The notes: generated by a model from the letters alone, not told the origin. 64,000 nt of DNA from Chitinophaga caeni (GCF_002557795.1 NZ_CP023777.1:2303001-2367000); one strand, 5' to 3'. Positions 9,045 to 18,355 are shown, numbered from the stretch's first letter. A program made the numbers and translations.

Positions 9045-9824
9045 ATGGGTCAGAAAACAAATCCTATTGGTAACAGGTTAGGTATCATCAGAGGATGGGA
9101 CTCTAATTGGTATGGTAGTAAAAAAGATTATGCTACCAAACTGATCGAAGATAACAAAATCAGGACTTACCTGAATGCTCGTATCAATAAAGGTGGCATT
9201 TCAAGGGTAGTGATTGAGAGAACTTTAGGAAAACTGATCATCACTATTCATACTTCTAAACCTGGTATCATTATAGGTAAAGGTGGTAACGAGGTTGATC
9301 GCATCAAGGAAGAGTTGAAGAAATTGACTGGTAAGGAAGATGTGCAAATCAACATCCTCGAAATCCGCCGCCCTGAAATCGATGCGAATATCGTGGCTGA
9401 AACCATCGCCAAACAAATTGAAAGCCGTATCAACTACAAACGTGCTATCAAGATGGCTATCGCTACCGCGTTGAGAATGGGTGCCGAAGGTATCAAGGTG
9501 AAAGTTGGTGGCCGTTTAGGTGGTGCTGAAATTGCCCGTTCCGAAGAAATGAAACAAGGCCGCGTACCTTTGCATACTTTCCGTATGGATATCGATTACG
9601 CTTCTTTGTTCGCTTTGACGGTTTACGGTAAAATCGGTATCAAAGTTTGGATCTGTAAAGGTGAAGTACTGGGTAAACGTGACCTGAATCCAAATGCAAT
9701 TTCCGGTAAAGATGGCGAAACTAGAGGTGGTGGACATCATCATCAAGGTGGCCGTGGCGATAGAAGAGGTGGTGATAGGAGAGGTGGCGACAACCGCGGT
9801 GGTGGTCGTAACAAGCAATCTTAA
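9045..9824 (+). CDS. rpsC: 30S ribosomal protein S3 with Gly/Arg-rich tail
   Basis: 259 residues, longer than the roughly 210-233 usual in other phyla. S3 shapes the mRNA entry pore and helps unwind mRNA. The KH domain is seen in [20 protein letters not shown] (about residues 72-91), and the C-terminal S3 domain in [21 protein letters not shown]. After about residue 220 the protein changes to a low-complexity tail of Gly, Arg, Asp and His ([20 protein letters not shown] and further RGG repeats) to the end. The tail is predicted to be disordered and RNA-binding. Extended S3 tails occur in this phylum; the three-His run is distinctive. Confidence 0.96.
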   Translation: MGQKTNPIGNRLGIIRGWDSNWYGSKKDYATKLIEDNKIRTYLNARINKGGISRVVIERTLGKLIITIHTSKPGIIIGKGGNEVDRIKEELKKLTGKEDVQINILEIRRPEIDANIVAETIAKQIESRINYKRAIKMAIATALRMGAEGIKVKVGGRLGGAEIARSEEMKQGRVPLHTFRMDIDYASLFALTVYGKIGIKVWICKGEVLGKRDLNPNAISGKDGETRGGGHHHQGGRGDRRGGDRRGGDNRGGGRNKQS

Positions 9825-9862
9825 GGCGCAGCCCGTCGAAAACCAATAGGAATTAACATTTT

Positions 9863-9880
9863 GATGCTGCTTTGAGCATC
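9863..9880 (+). other. Stem-loop in the rpsC-rplP spacer
   Basis: GATGCT (9863-9868), loop GCTTTG, AGCATC (9875-9880), flanked by TTTT and AAAA that can lengthen the stem around one bulged C. Confidence 0.6.
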
Positions 9881-9917
9881 CAAAAGATTTTAAAAACAAC
9901 TTTTAATAACATAAACG

Positions 9918-10337
9918 ATGTTACAGCCAAAGAGAACGAAACACAGGAAGATGCATAAAGGCCGCATCAAGGGAGATGCAAAGAGAGGTGCTACCATTTC
10001 TTTTGGATCTTTCGGCCTGAAGGCATTAGAACCTAAGTGGATCACTGACCGGCAGATCGAAGCTGCTAGGGTTGCTCTGACTAGGGCTATGAAGCGTGAA
10101 GGTAATGTGTGGATCCGTATATTCCCTGATAAACCAATTACCGCTAAACCGTTAGAGGTAAGGATGGGTAAAGGTAAAGGTGCTCCAGACCATTGGGCTG
10201 CCGTAGTTAAACCGGGAAGAATCCTGTTCGAAGCTGACGGTGTACCTTTGCAAGTCGCTAAAGACGCAATGGAACTCGCTGCACAAAAATTGCCGATCAA
10301 AGTGAAATTTATTGTGCGCCGCGACTACGAAGCTTAA
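9918..10337 (+). CDS. rplP: 50S ribosomal protein L16
   Basis: 139 residues. L16 supports the A-site and P-site tRNA elbows near the peptidyl-transferase centre. The start [19 protein letters not shown], the central [23 protein letters not shown] and the [19 protein letters not shown] stretch are conserved. The Arg hydroxylated by RoxA in E. coli lies in the GKGKG region of the family. It sits 93 bases after rpsC and 61 before rpmC. Confidence 0.97.
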   Translation: MLQPKRTKHRKMHKGRIKGDAKRGATISFGSFGLKALEPKWITDRQIEAARVALTRAMKREGNVWIRIFPDKPITAKPLEVRMGKGKGAPDHWAAVVKPGRILFEADGVPLQVAKDAMELAAQKLPIKVKFIVRRDYEA

Positions 10338-10398
10338 TCCTTCATAATCCGCAGAGTTTCAATAAATCAAATCAAACACAGAACAAAATCAAATACAA

Positions 10399-10599
10399 AT
10401 GGCAACAGCTAAATTGGATCTGAAAAGCTTGAGTGACGAAGAATTAAAGGAGAAAATCTCCGATGATCAGTTACGCCTGAAGAAAGTAATTTTCAGCCAT
10501 GCAATCACCCCCATCGAAAATCCGATGAGCATCCGCGCGATGAGAAGGGATATTGCCCGCTTGAAAACTGAATTGCGTAGAAGAGAGTTAGGCTTCTAA
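10399..10599 (+). CDS. rpmC: 50S ribosomal protein L29
   Basis: 66 residues. L29 is a small helical protein at the tunnel exit beside L23. Two helices are seen, with LKSLSDEELKEKISDDQLRL first and IRAMRRDIARLKTELRRRELG last, the second carrying the L29 signature of alternating Arg and Leu. Normal length. It lies between rplP and rpsQ. Confidence 0.95.
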   Translation: MATAKLDLKSLSDEELKEKISDDQLRLKKVIFSHAITPIENPMSIRAMRRDIARLKTELRRRELGF

Positions 10600-10656
10600 A
10601 TCCATTTGACCAGCGCTACGGCGGTGGATCACTTTAAAATTAAGTTTAATTCACCC

Positions 10657-10672
10657 CTCCATGATGATGGAG
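10657..10672 (+). other. Stem-loop in the rpmC-rpsQ spacer
   Basis: CTCCAT (10657-10662), loop GATG, ATGGAG (10667-10672). An outer CACC (10652-10655) can pair with GGTG (10677-10680). Confidence 0.6.
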
Positions 10673-10696
10673 ACCAGGTGGTAAAATACTTTCACA

Positions 10697-10954
10697 ATGA
10701 CCGAAAGAAAAATGAGAAAATCCAGGATTGGGGTTGTATCCAGCAACAAGATGGATAAAACTATTACCGTAAGCGTTTTGCGTAAGGTAAAGCACCCTAT
10801 CTATGGTAAATTCGTTAAAAAAACTACCAAGTTCATGGCTCATGACGAGAAAAATGAGTGCAGCATCGGGGATACCGTGAAAATCATGGAAACTCGCCCC
10901 CTCAGCAAAAACAAATGCTGGAGATTGGTAGAAGTTATCGAAAAAGTAAAATAA
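10697..10954 (+). CDS. rpsQ: 30S ribosomal protein S17
   Basis: 85 residues. S17 is a primary 16S rRNA binder with an OB fold. Features are [21 protein letters not shown] at the start, [19 protein letters not shown] in the middle, and the acid-basic motif [23 protein letters not shown]. The length is usual for this phylum. It is flanked by two spacers with stem-loops. Confidence 0.96.
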   Translation: MTERKMRKSRIGVVSSNKMDKTITVSVLRKVKHPIYGKFVKKTTKFMAHDEKNECSIGDTVKIMETRPLSKNKCWRLVEVIEKVK

Positions 10955-10969
10955 TTATTATTGTTTCAA

Positions 10970-10994
10970 GCTGTGTGCAATCCCTTGCTGCAGC
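10970..10994 (+). other. Stem-loop in the rpsQ-rplN spacer
   Basis: GCTG (10970-10973) and GCAA (10977-10980) pair with TTGC (10985-10988) and CAGC (10991-10994), with a small internal loop and a TCCC end loop. Confidence 0.5.
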
Positions 10995-11024
10995 CGCTGT
11001 TAAACAAAGAAAAATCGTATTACG

Positions 11025-11393
11025 ATGATACAACAAGAATCAAGACTGAGCGTAGCCGATAACAGTGGTGCTAAAGAAGTACTCTGCATCCGCGTACTAG
11101 GTAACTCCGGTCAAGACTACGCCAAGGTTGGCGATAAAATTGTAGTTACTGTTAAAGACGCCATCCCAGCCGGTGGTGTTAAAAAAGGTACTGTTACCAA
11201 GGCAGTAATCGTTAGAACTAAAAACAAATTGCGTCGCAAAGACGGGTCTTATATCCGCTTCGATGATAACGCCGTTGTATTGCTGAATAATGCCGATGAG
11301 CCGCGCGGTACCCGTATTTTCGGTCCGGTTGCCCGTGAACTTAGGGATAAAGGCTATATGAAGATCGTTTCTCTTGCACCGGAAGTGTTGTAA
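11025..11393 (+). CDS. rplN: 50S ribosomal protein L14
   Basis: 122 residues, the standard length. L14 forms an intersubunit bridge and is where the silencing factor RsfS binds. [19 protein letters not shown] opens the protein; the basic loop [20 protein letters not shown] and the ending [24 protein letters not shown] are the family signature. A promoter-like site and an inverted repeat lie between it and rplX. Confidence 0.97.
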   Translation: MIQQESRLSVADNSGAKEVLCIRVLGNSGQDYAKVGDKIVVTVKDAIPAGGVKKGTVTKAVIVRTKNKLRRKDGSYIRFDDNAVVLLNNADEPRGTRIFGPVARELRDKGYMKIVSLAPEVL

Positions 11394-11408
11394 GAATTCA
11401 TCTGTACG

Positions 11409-11450
11409 GAAAGTCGGGAATTGCTTGGAAAAACGCAGTTTTCGACTTTC
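11409..11450 (+). other. Inverted repeat in the rplN-rplX spacer
   Basis: GAAAGTCG (11409-11416) and CGACTTTC (11443-11450), perfect 8 bp, enclosing 26 bases. Its right arm overlaps the -33 region of the promoter-like site before rplX, so it could be a DNA operator or an RNA hairpin in read-through transcripts. Confidence 0.55.
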
Positions 11451-11473
11451 GAAATATTTGCGTATCTTTGCAG
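11440..11473 (+). promoter_or_regulatory. Internal promoter before rplX
   Basis: TTTC (11440-11443), 19 bases, TATCTTTG (11463-11470), then CAG. The same TATCTTTGCAG 11-mer occurs before infA and truB. It would give the spc half of the cluster its own start of transcription. Confidence 0.65.
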
Positions 11474-11546
11474 CCCGTTTCAAAAACGAAATAACAATTA
11501 ATCAAGTGGAGACAAATTTCCGCTTGGCGTTTAAATAAACAAACTG

Positions 11547-11885
11547 ATGAAAACTAGATTCAAGCCTAAGTTCAACATTAAAAAAGGCGATTTGGTAGTG
11601 GTAATTGCCGGTGATGACAAGGACAGGACGAAGCCTCGTAAAGTTCTTGAAATAATCACTGACAAATCCCGCGTCTTGGTGGAAGGTGTGAACATCGTAA
11701 CAAAACACACCAAACCTACTGCTAGCAATACTAAAGGTGGTATCGTTAAAGAAGAAGCGCCGATCGCTATCTCCAACGTAATGTTGTGGGACGCTAAGGC
11801 TGGTAAAGCTACTAGGATTAGCAGAACGAGAGAAAATGGTAAATTAGTTCGTATCGCTAAAAAATCAGGGGAGGTAATTAAATAA
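11547..11885 (+). CDS. rplX: 50S ribosomal protein L24
   Basis: 112 residues. L24 starts assembly of the large subunit. The KOW motif is in the first 40 residues ([19 protein letters not shown]), followed by [15 protein letters not shown] and the terminal basic part. Its stop codon shares one base with the rplE start (TAATG), so translation of the two genes is coupled. It is the first gene after an internal promoter, and so probably the start of a separately controlled spc operon. Confidence 0.96.
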   Translation: MKTRFKPKFNIKKGDLVVVIAGDDKDRTKPRKVLEIITDKSRVLVEGVNIVTKHTKPTASNTKGGIVKEEAPIAISNVMLWDAKAGKATRISRTRENGKLVRIAKKSGEVIK

Positions 11886-12463
11886 TGGCAAACACATCAT
11901 ATAATCCCAGGCTCCAGAAGAAGTACAAAGACGAAGTAGTTGCTGCTTTGATGAAGAAATTCAACTACAAAACTGTCATGCAAGTACCACGCCTCACCAA
12001 AATTTGCCTTAACCAAGGTATTAATGGTGCTGTTAGCGATAAGAAATTGGTAGATGTTGCTGTTGAAGAAATGAGCCGTATCGCCGGTCAAAAGGCGATC
12101 CCGACTTTATCTAAAAAGGATATCTCCAACTTCAAGTTGAGAAAACATATGCCTATTGGCGCGCGCGTAACTTTACGTGGTGTTAAAATGTACGAATTCT
12201 TAGATCGTTTGATCTCCGTATCATTACCACGTGTTCGTGACTTCAAAGGTATCAATGATAAAGCGTTCGATGGCCGCGGTAACTATACCATGGGTATCAC
12301 CGAACAAATCATCTTCCCTGAAATTGATATCGATAAAGTGTCTAAAATGACCGGTATGGATATCACTTTCGTGACAACTGCAAACACTAACGCCGAAGCA
12401 TTCGAATTGCTGAAGGAATTGGGTATGCCGTTCAAGGGTATCAAGAGAGGAGATAATAACTAA
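11885..12463 (+). CDS. rplE: 50S ribosomal protein L5
   Basis: 192 residues. L5 carries 5S rRNA into the large subunit and contacts S13 across the interface. [21 protein letters not shown] at the start, [20 protein letters not shown], and FGRG-like [20 protein letters not shown] near residue 130 are typical. The start overlaps the rplX stop by one base. The gene is followed by a hairpin repeat in the spacer to rpsN. Confidence 0.97.
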   Translation: MANTSYNPRLQKKYKDEVVAALMKKFNYKTVMQVPRLTKICLNQGINGAVSDKKLVDVAVEEMSRIAGQKAIPTLSKKDISNFKLRKHMPIGARVTLRGVKMYEFLDRLISVSLPRVRDFKGINDKAFDGRGNYTMGITEQIIFPEIDIDKVSKMTGMDITFVTTANTNAEAFELLKELGMPFKGIKRGDNN

Positions 12464-12488
12464 TTTCATTACATATACCTCTTTACTC

Positions 12489-12531
12489 AAATTCCAAATT
12501 CCGGCTTTTCGGAGTTTGGGATTTGGAATTT
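12489..12531 (+). repeat. Hairpin repeat, rplE-rpsN spacer
   Basis: AAATTCCAAAT (12489-12499) and ATTTGGAATTT (12521-12531) are perfect 11-bp arms. An inner hairpin TCCG-loop-CGGA (12500-12513) lies between them. Closely similar arms (ATTCCAAATCC) occur before rpsK and related ends (TTCCAAA/TTTGGAA) before rpsD. Confidence 0.75.
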
Positions 12532-12557
12532 AAAAACAGGAATTACTAAATTAAATT

Positions 12558-12827
12558 ATGGCAAGAGAATCCGTAAAAGCCAGACAAAGAAAGAGAGAAG
12601 CCATGGTGGCCAAATTTGCTGAAAAACGCGCCGCTTTGAAAGCAGCCGGTGATTATGCAGCTTTGGACAAATTACCTAAAAACGCTTCTCCCGTTCGCCT
12701 GAAAAACAGGTGCCAGTTGACCGGTCGTCCTAAAGGATATATGCGTCAATTCGGTATCTGCCGTAACATGTTCCGCGACATGGCATTGGCAGGCAAAATC
12801 CCTGGCGTAACTAAAGCTAGCTGGTAA
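12558..12827 (+). CDS. rpsN: 30S ribosomal protein S14, zinc-free type
   Basis: 89 residues, the long form. S14 lies in the 30S head. [19 protein letters not shown] opens the protein and [20 protein letters not shown] carries the conserved core. The CxxC pairs of the short zinc-binding S14 are absent: only two isolated cysteines remain. It is therefore the C-minus type that does not need zinc. The spacer before it contains the hairpin repeat, and the spacer after it another stem-loop. Confidence 0.96.
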   Translation: MARESVKARQRKREAMVAKFAEKRAALKAAGDYAALDKLPKNASPVRLKNRCQLTGRPKGYMRQFGICRNMFRDMALAGKIPGVTKASW

Positions 12828-12853
12828 TCAACAAGATATTATTATTAGCGCCT

Positions 12854-12875
12854 CCTTTACCCGGCTCGGTAAAGG
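12854..12875 (+). other. Stem-loop in the rpsN-rpsH spacer
   Basis: CCTTTACC (12854-12861), loop CGGCTC, GGTAAAGG (12868-12875). Perfect 8-bp stem followed by TTAAG, no T tract. Confidence 0.7.
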
Positions 12876-12951
12876 TTAAGTATTTAACTTGATTTTCCTT
12901 TCTGTTCGATTGGATATCGCATTGTACACATTTTAATTAACAGCATTAACA

Positions 12952-13350
12952 ATGGTTACTGATCCAATAGCTGACTTTTTAACAAGAATCCGGAACGCTC
13001 AAATGGCTACCCACAGGATCGTGGAAATTCCGGCCTCCAAATTGAAGAAACGTATTACAGAAATTTTGTATGACAAGGGTTATATCCTGAAATACAAATT
13101 CGAAGATGATAACAAACAAGGTGTTATCAAGATAGCTTTGAAATACGATCCTCAAACTAAGGTACCTGCTATCACTGATTTGCAACGTATCAGCCGTCCA
13201 GGCTTACGCCAATATTCTAAACCGGGCGAATTCAAACGCATTAAAAACGGTTTAGGCATCGCGATCATCTCTACTTCTAAAGGTGTTATGACCGATAAAG
13301 AAGCGAATGTTCAGAATGTTGGTGGCGAAGTAGTTTGCTACGTATACTAA
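12952..13350 (+). CDS. rpsH: 30S ribosomal protein S8
   Basis: 132 residues. S8 organises the central domain of 16S rRNA and in E. coli represses the spc operon by binding near the rplE start. [19 protein letters not shown] at the start and [19 protein letters not shown] near the end are conserved. Whether S8 autoregulates here cannot be told; the rplE start lacks an obvious copy of the E. coli site. The gene lies between rpsN and rplF. Confidence 0.97.
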   Translation: MVTDPIADFLTRIRNAQMATHRIVEIPASKLKKRITEILYDKGYILKYKFEDDNKQGVIKIALKYDPQTKVPAITDLQRISRPGLRQYSKPGEFKRIKNGLGIAIISTSKGVMTDKEANVQNVGGEVVCYVY

Positions 13351-13465
13351 GATATTTTCCCACCCCGGTGGGATTTGCGGCGTTTCCGACAATTAAGCTT
13401 TCTATACGGCGCTGAACACGGATCCGCTTGAAACAAGAATGAAAACATTATAAACTGTAATAGTT

Positions 13466-14020
13466 ATGTCTCGTATAGGTAAGAATCCTATTAAATTAGC
13501 CAGCGGTATAACGGTTTCCGTTTCCCCTGCTAATGAGGTAACAGTAAAAGGCCCTAAAGGTGAGTTGAAAAGAACTATCGATAGGGATATCAAAGTTGAA
13601 GTGAAAGAAGGCGAGTTAGTTTTAACACGCCCTACCGAACAAATCCGTCACCGCGCTTTACACGGTTTGTACCGCGCGTTGTTGGCTAACATGGTAAAAG
13701 GTGTTTCCGAAGGCTTCTCCAAGCAATTGGAATTAGTGGGTGTAGGTTATAAAGCTACGCACCAAGGACAATTATTGGACCTGTCTTTAGGTTACTCTCA
13801 CAATATCGTGGTTGAAATTCCTAAGGAATTGAAAGTGAACACCGTAACTGAAAAGGGTCAAAACCCTAAAATCCAGTTGGAAGGTATCGACAATCAATTG
13901 TTAGGTCAAGTAGCTGCTAAGATCCGTAGCTTGCGTAAACCCGAGCCATACAAAGGTAAAGGTGTTCGCTACAGCGATGAAGTTGTACGTAAGAAAGCAG
14001 GTAAATCTGCCGGTAAATAA
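13466..14020 (+). CDS. rplF: 50S ribosomal protein L6
   Basis: 184 residues with the two similar L6 domains. L6 lies near the factor-binding site by the sarcin-ricin loop. MSRIGKNPIKLASGITVSV opens domain 1; GYSHNIVVEIPKELKV and the ending EPYKGKGVRYSDEVVRKKAGKSAGK are characteristic. The spacer of 150 bases to rplR holds a strong stem-loop. Confidence 0.97.
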   Translation: MSRIGKNPIKLASGITVSVSPANEVTVKGPKGELKRTIDRDIKVEVKEGELVLTRPTEQIRHRALHGLYRALLANMVKGVSEGFSKQLELVGVGYKATHQGQLLDLSLGYSHNIVVEIPKELKVNTVTEKGQNPKIQLEGIDNQLLGQVAAKIRSLRKPEPYKGKGVRYSDEVVRKKAGKSAGK

Positions 14021-14026
14021 TTATAT

Positions 14027-14054
14027 CCGTAGGTGCCTATCTTGGCGCCTGCGG
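14027..14054 (+). other. Stem-loop in the rplF-rplR spacer
   Basis: CCGTAGGTGCC (14027-14037), loop TATCTT, GGCGCCTGCGG (14044-14054): 11 bp with two G-U pairs. The wobble pairs are favourable only as RNA, which points to an RNA structure rather than a protein-binding DNA palindrome. Confidence 0.75.
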
Positions 14055-14170
14055 TTAGTTGATTTTACCTGGCAATTGATCTTCAATACTATACCGCTAA
14101 GCCGAACAGGCGGCGGGATAGGATTTCAATTAAAACAACCCGGCAGCATCGGGGAACTAAATATAAAATA

Positions 14171-14527
14171 ATGAGCACGACAAAGGCTATTAAAAGGCAA
14201 AATATCCGCTACCGTATTCGTAAGAAAGTGAGCGGAACCGCGCAGAAACCAAGATTGTCTGTATTCCGCAGTAATGCAGCTATTTATGCGCAATTGATTG
14301 ATGATACTAACGGTACAACTTTAGCATCAGCTTCTTCCCGTGATAAAGATATCCAGGCTCAAACAGGTACCAAATCAGAGAAATCTAAATTGGTAGGTAG
14401 CGCCTTGGCTCAAAAAGCAACCGGTTTAGGTATCACTACCTGCGTATTCGATAGGGGTGGTTACTTGTACCATGGCCGTGTAAAAGCTTTGGCTGAAGGA
14501 GCCCGCGAAAGTGGTCTTCAATTCTAA
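14171..14527 (+). CDS. rplR: 50S ribosomal protein L18
   Basis: 118 residues. L18 binds 5S rRNA together with L5. [24 protein letters not shown] at the start and [26 protein letters not shown] at the end are the family marks. A small stem (TAGGTT at 14533 with AACCTA at 14544) lies just after its stop codon. Confidence 0.96.
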   Translation: MSTTKAIKRQNIRYRIRKKVSGTAQKPRLSVFRSNAAIYAQLIDDTNGTTLASASSRDKDIQAQTGTKSEKSKLVGSALAQKATGLGITTCVFDRGGYLYHGRVKALAEGARESGLQF

Positions 14528-14589
14528 TCACGTAGGTTGAATAAACCTAAAAAAGAAGTAAATTTCAACTCGTAATTCTTATTAATAAA

Positions 14590-15108
14590 ATGGCAAAGAA
14601 TTCATTCAATAAAATCAAAGCTGGTGACCTGGAACTGAAAGAAAAGGTTGTAGCTATTAACAGGGTTACAAAAACCACCAAGGGTGGCCGTACTTTCAGC
14701 TTCTCAGCATTAGTTGTAGTGGGTAACGAAAACGGTGTGGTTGGACACGGTTTGGGTAAAGCCAAAGAAGTACAGGAAGCTATCACTAAAGGTATCGACG
14801 ATGCTAAGAAGAACTTGATCAAAGTTCCTGTTATGCACGGTACAATTCCCCACGATCAATTCGCTAAAGAAGGTGCTGCTAAGGTTTTAGTTAAACCAGC
14901 TGCACACGGTACCGGTGTGATCGCCGGAGGTTCTATGCGCGCTGTTTTGGAAAGTGCTGGTATTACCGACGTGTTGGCAAAATCCCTGGGTTCTGCTAAC
15001 CCTCATAACGTGGTAAAAGCTACTTTCAAAGCGTTAAGCTTGCTCCGTGAACCTATCCACGTTGCTAAAAGCAGAAACGTTTCTTTGAAGAAAGTATTTA
15101 ACGGATAA
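14590..15108 (+). CDS. rpsE: 30S ribosomal protein S5
   Basis: 172 residues. S5 affects decoding fidelity and mRNA unwinding. The double-stranded-RNA-binding N-terminal domain has [23 protein letters not shown] and [15 protein letters not shown]; the C-terminal domain has [19 protein letters not shown] and [13 protein letters not shown]. The loop known for spectinomycin resistance changes (VTKTTKGG) looks normal. It lies in order between rplR and rpmD. Confidence 0.97.
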   Translation: MAKNSFNKIKAGDLELKEKVVAINRVTKTTKGGRTFSFSALVVVGNENGVVGHGLGKAKEVQEAITKGIDDAKKNLIKVPVMHGTIPHDQFAKEGAAKVLVKPAAHGTGVIAGGSMRAVLESAGITDVLAKSLGSANPHNVVKATFKALSLLREPIHVAKSRNVSLKKVFNG

Positions 15109-15162
15109 TTTAGTTGCCGCGAAACACTTTACGTCTCGTGTCTACTACAAACTGATTCACAA

Positions 15163-15348
15163 ATGGCAAAGATTAAGATCACACAGGTTAAAAGTGGCAT
15201 TGATCGCCCTCAAAAGCAAAAAGCTACTTTGAAGGCTCTAGGTATTAGCAAGCTGAATGGCTCCGTGGAGAAAGAAGCTTCCCCGCAAATCTTAGGTATG
15301 GTTCGCGCGGTTAATCACCTAGTAAAAGTTGAAGAAGTAAAGGGATAA
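15163..15348 (+). CDS. rpmD: 50S ribosomal protein L30
   Basis: 61 residues, full length for bacterial L30. KIKITQVKSGIDRPQKQKATL followed by LGISKLNGSVEKEASPQILGM match the family. It stands between rpsE (54 bases upstream) and rplO (120 bases downstream). Confidence 0.95.
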   Translation: MAKIKITQVKSGIDRPQKQKATLKALGISKLNGSVEKEASPQILGMVRAVNHLVKVEEVKG

Positions 15349-15468
15349 TCATAATATAACACTAAAATCCCACGTTCTTATATAGAACTTTTACTGTCAA
15401 CTAATTACATTTACATCTATTTCAAAAGCGAGCGGTTAATTTCCGCGTAAGTAAAAAAAATTAACATC

Positions 15469-15915
15469 ATGAATTTGCATTCTTTAAGACCCGCCAAAGG
15501 TTCTGTACATAAAGAAAAACGTTTAGGTCGTGGTGAAGCCTCCGGTAAAGGTGGTACCTCTACAAAAGGTAACAAAGGTGGCCAATCCCGCGCAGGTTAT
15601 AAATCTAAATTAGGTCACGAAGGTGGACAGATGCCTATCCAACGCCGTTTACCTAAGCGTGGTTTCAAAAACAATAACCGCGTTGAATACAAAGTGTTTA
15701 ACGTTGGCGATGTTGATCATATAGTGGAAACTTACGGCTTGTCCGAATTCTCTTATGACGCTTTGAGGACCATCTTAATGATCAAGAAAACTGAGAAAAT
15801 CAAGATACTCGGCCAAGGTGAACTGAAAGCTAAGGTTAACTTTAAAGTGAACGCGATTAGTGAAAAGGCGAAACAAGTAGTAGAAGCCGCGGGCGGATCA
15901 GTGGAACTGGTATAA
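15469..15915 (+). CDS. rplO: 50S ribosomal protein L15
   Basis: 148 residues. L15 is a late assembly protein of the large subunit. The N-terminal half is Gly/Lys-rich (KRLGRGEASGKGGTSTKGNKGG, with the RxGYK-like RAGYKSKLGHEGGQMP after it), and the C-terminal half carries VKVNAISEKAKQVVEAAGGSVEL in part. Followed after 78 bases by secY, the usual spc order. Confidence 0.96.
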   Translation: MNLHSLRPAKGSVHKEKRLGRGEASGKGGTSTKGNKGGQSRAGYKSKLGHEGGQMPIQRRLPKRGFKNNNRVEYKVFNVGDVDHIVETYGLSEFSYDALRTILMIKKTEKIKILGQGELKAKVNFKVNAISEKAKQVVEAAGGSVELV

Positions 15916-15993
15916 GACTTTACGACCGAGAAGGCGCCTACGGAGTAGTGCGTCTTTTCGTATTTTACAAGCGCTATTAAACCTAATCTTCCT

Positions 15994-17340
15994 GTGAAGA
16001 AATTTATCGAAACAATCAAGAATATATGGAGCATTGAGGATTTGCGTAAACGCATCCTTACAACGTTACTCCTGGTACTCATTTACCGTATTGGCTCCTA
16101 TATCGTGTTACCTGGTATAGACCCGACGGCATTGAATAGCTTTTCCAAAACCTCTAATCAAGGTATCTTGGGATTGTTTAATATGTTTGCAGGTGGTTCG
16201 TTCTCGCGCGCTTCCATTTTCGCATTGGGGATCATGCCGTATATCTCGGCTTCGATCGCAATTCAATTGTTAACCATCGCGGTTCCCAAGTTCCAGAAAT
16301 TGCAGAAAGAAGGGGAAAGCGGCCGCCAGAAAATTAACCAGTATACCCGTGTGCTTACCGTTATCGTGACCGCACTGCAAGCCAGCGCTTACGTCGCTTT
16401 CTTGAAACAACAGTCCGGTGGCGCGATCATTGAAGAATACGGAGCTTCCATGTTCTGGTTGTCAACGACGATCGTTTTGACGGCCGGCACCATGTTCGTG
16501 ATGTGGTTAGGCGAAAAAATTACTGATAAAGGTATCGGTAACGGTACTTCTATCATCATCATGATGGGTATCTTGGCCCGTTTACCGGAAGCCCTCCTGC
16601 AAGAGTTTTCTTCTAAAACAGCGGATGGTGGTAGCGGATTGGTATTCTTCCTGGTGGAAATAGCCTTCTTTATCGTGATCACGATAGGTTTGATATTGCT
16701 GATTCAAGGTACCCGTAAAATCAACGTGAACTACGCTAAACGTATTGTAGGTAACAAACAATACGGCGGTGTGCGCCAGTTCATCCCGTTGAAAGTGAAC
16801 GCAGCAGGTGTGATGCCGATCATCTTCGCGCAAGCGATCATGTTTATCCCGGCAACCACTATCAGCTTCGCTACGAACGCTGAAAGCGCCAGCGGGTTTA
16901 TCCGCGTGTTTAGCGATCATACCAACCCGATATACAACGTGATCTACGGAATCTTGGTAATCGTATTTACATTCTTCTATACTGCCTTGATTTTCAACCC
17001 GTCTACGATGGCGGATGAAATGAAAAAGAATAACGGGTTTATCCCGGGTGTGAAACCGGGGCAAGCCACTGCCGATTATATCGGCGCGGTGATGGATCGT
17101 ATTACCTTACCCGGTGCCTTTTTCTTGGCCGTGGTTGGTATTATGCCCGGTATCGCGGCTGCCCTCAACATTAACAGCAACTTTGCTACCTTCTTCGGTG
17201 GTACTTCCCTGCTGATCATGGTGGGCGTTATCCTGGATACTTTGCAGCAGATTGAAAGTCAATTGTTGATGCGCCATTACGATGGTTTGATGAGTTCCGG
17301 CCGTATCAAGGGAAGAACATCCCCGGCCAGTGCGCAATAA
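15994..17340 (+). CDS. secY: Protein translocase subunit SecY
   Basis: 448 residues. SecY is the ten-helix inner-membrane channel that, with SecE and SecG, passes unfolded proteins driven by SecA or the ribosome. The reading frame opens with GTG; no in-frame ATG fits the family start KKFIETIKNIWSIEDLRKRI. Conserved elements include the plug-side segment GLFNMFAGGSFSRASIFALGIMPYISASI split over helix 2, the GNGTSIIIMMGI segment, and the cytosolic loop IRGTRKINVNYAKR-like GTRKINVNYAKRIVG. A terminator-like hairpin follows, so secY may be the last strongly transcribed gene of the spc operon. Confidence 0.97.
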   Translation: MKKFIETIKNIWSIEDLRKRILTTLLLVLIYRIGSYIVLPGIDPTALNSFSKTSNQGILGLFNMFAGGSFSRASIFALGIMPYISASIAIQLLTIAVPKFQKLQKEGESGRQKINQYTRVLTVIVTALQASAYVAFLKQQSGGAIIEEYGASMFWLSTTIVLTAGTMFVMWLGEKITDKGIGNGTSIIIMMGILARLPEALLQEFSSKTADGGSGLVFFLVEIAFFIVITIGLILLIQGTRKINVNYAKRIVGNKQYGGVRQFIPLKVNAAGVMPIIFAQAIMFIPATTISFATNAESASGFIRVFSDHTNPIYNVIYGILVIVFTFFYTALIFNPSTMADEMKKNNGFIPGVKPGQATADYIGAVMDRITLPGAFFLAVVGIMPGIAAALNINSNFATFFGGTSLLIMVGVILDTLQQIESQLLMRHYDGLMSSGRIKGRTSPASAQ

Positions 17341-17371
17341 CCATGCGTTATGGTGTCGCTACATCATATTT

Positions 17372-17417
17372 AACCACCTGGGCGTAGTAATTACCTATTC
17401 CCCGGTGGTTCTTTTTT
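17372..17417 (+). terminator. Terminator-like hairpin between secY and map
   Basis: AACCACC (17372-17378), a bulged T and GGG pair with CCC and GGTGGTT (17401-17410); the loop is 18 bases. CTTTTTT follows directly. It is probably a partial terminator, because no clear promoter stands between it and map. Confidence 0.7.
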
Positions 17418-17443
17418 AGGTAGGTGATTTAAAAGGTTAGGCT

Positions 17444-18244
17444 ATGATTCATTATAAAACGAAAGAAGAGATTGAGTTGATGAGGAAAAGCGCCCAGTTG
17501 GTAAGCGCTACATTGGCAGAAGTCGCCAAGCAGCTGAAACCCGGGATGACTACCCTCGATGTAGATGCTATTGCTTACAAGTTCATAACGGGCAACGGGG
17601 CGGTACCTTCTTTCTTGAACTACCATGGGTTTCCTAACACCTGCTGTATCTCGGTAAACGAAGCCGTAGTACACGGTATCCCCAATAATTACGTGTTGAA
17701 GGACGGGGATATCATCTCGGTGGATGTCGGTGTATATTTGAACGGTTTCCACGGCGATAGCGCTTATACCTTCGGTATCGGGAACGTGTCTGATGATATC
17801 AAGAAATTGATGGCGGCCACGAAAAAGTCCCTCGCTTTAGGTATTGAGAAGGCAGTGGTGGGTAACCGCGTCGGTGATATTTCTTTCGCCATACAGAATT
17901 ATATCGAGAAGGAACACGGGTACGGCATCGTGCGTGAATTGGTGGGTCACGGTTTGGGTAGGCAGTTGCACGAAGATCCACAAGTGCCGAACTATGGCAG
18001 GAGAGGCTCCGGTAACATGATGAAGGAAGGCTTGGTAATTGCCATCGAGCCGATGATTAACATGGGAACCAAGGACGTGCTATACCTGGAGGATGGATGG
18101 ACCGTGGTAACAGCTGACCGGGAACCTTCCGTTCACTTTGAACATACGGTGGCCGTGAAGAAAGGACAGGCAGATGTATTGAGTTCCTTCAGTATCATCG
18201 AAGAAGCGGAGAAAAATAACCCGGCACTCTGTTCTGATTATTAA
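17444..18244 (+). CDS. map: Methionine aminopeptidase, type I
   Basis: 266 residues. It removes the first methionine from new proteins. The five metal ligands of the family are in place: Asp in VDVGVYLNGFHGD (two Asp), His in LVGHGLGRQLHEDP, Glu in VIAIEPMIN and Glu in SVHFEHTVAV. The gene follows secY in the usual Bacteroidota order; adk, found between them in E. coli relatives and Firmicutes, is missing. A hairpin with a T tract precedes it and an infA promoter follows, so expression may depend on read-through from secY. Confidence 0.96.
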   Translation: MIHYKTKEEIELMRKSAQLVSATLAEVAKQLKPGMTTLDVDAIAYKFITGNGAVPSFLNYHGFPNTCCISVNEAVVHGIPNNYVLKDGDIISVDVGVYLNGFHGDSAYTFGIGNVSDDIKKLMAATKKSLALGIEKAVVGNRVGDISFAIQNYIEKEHGYGIVRELVGHGLGRQLHEDPQVPNYGRRGSGNMMKEGLVIAIEPMINMGTKDVLYLEDGWTVVTADREPSVHFEHTVAVKKGQADVLSSFSIIEEAEKNNPALCSDY

Positions 18245-18355
18245 TTTTGTTATTTGTAAATAATTATTAATCAGGATAATACAATTATATTAATTCAATA
18301 ATTAAACGTGAAAGCATAAATAGCCTTGAAAAGAAAAGATTTCTAGTACAGAATT

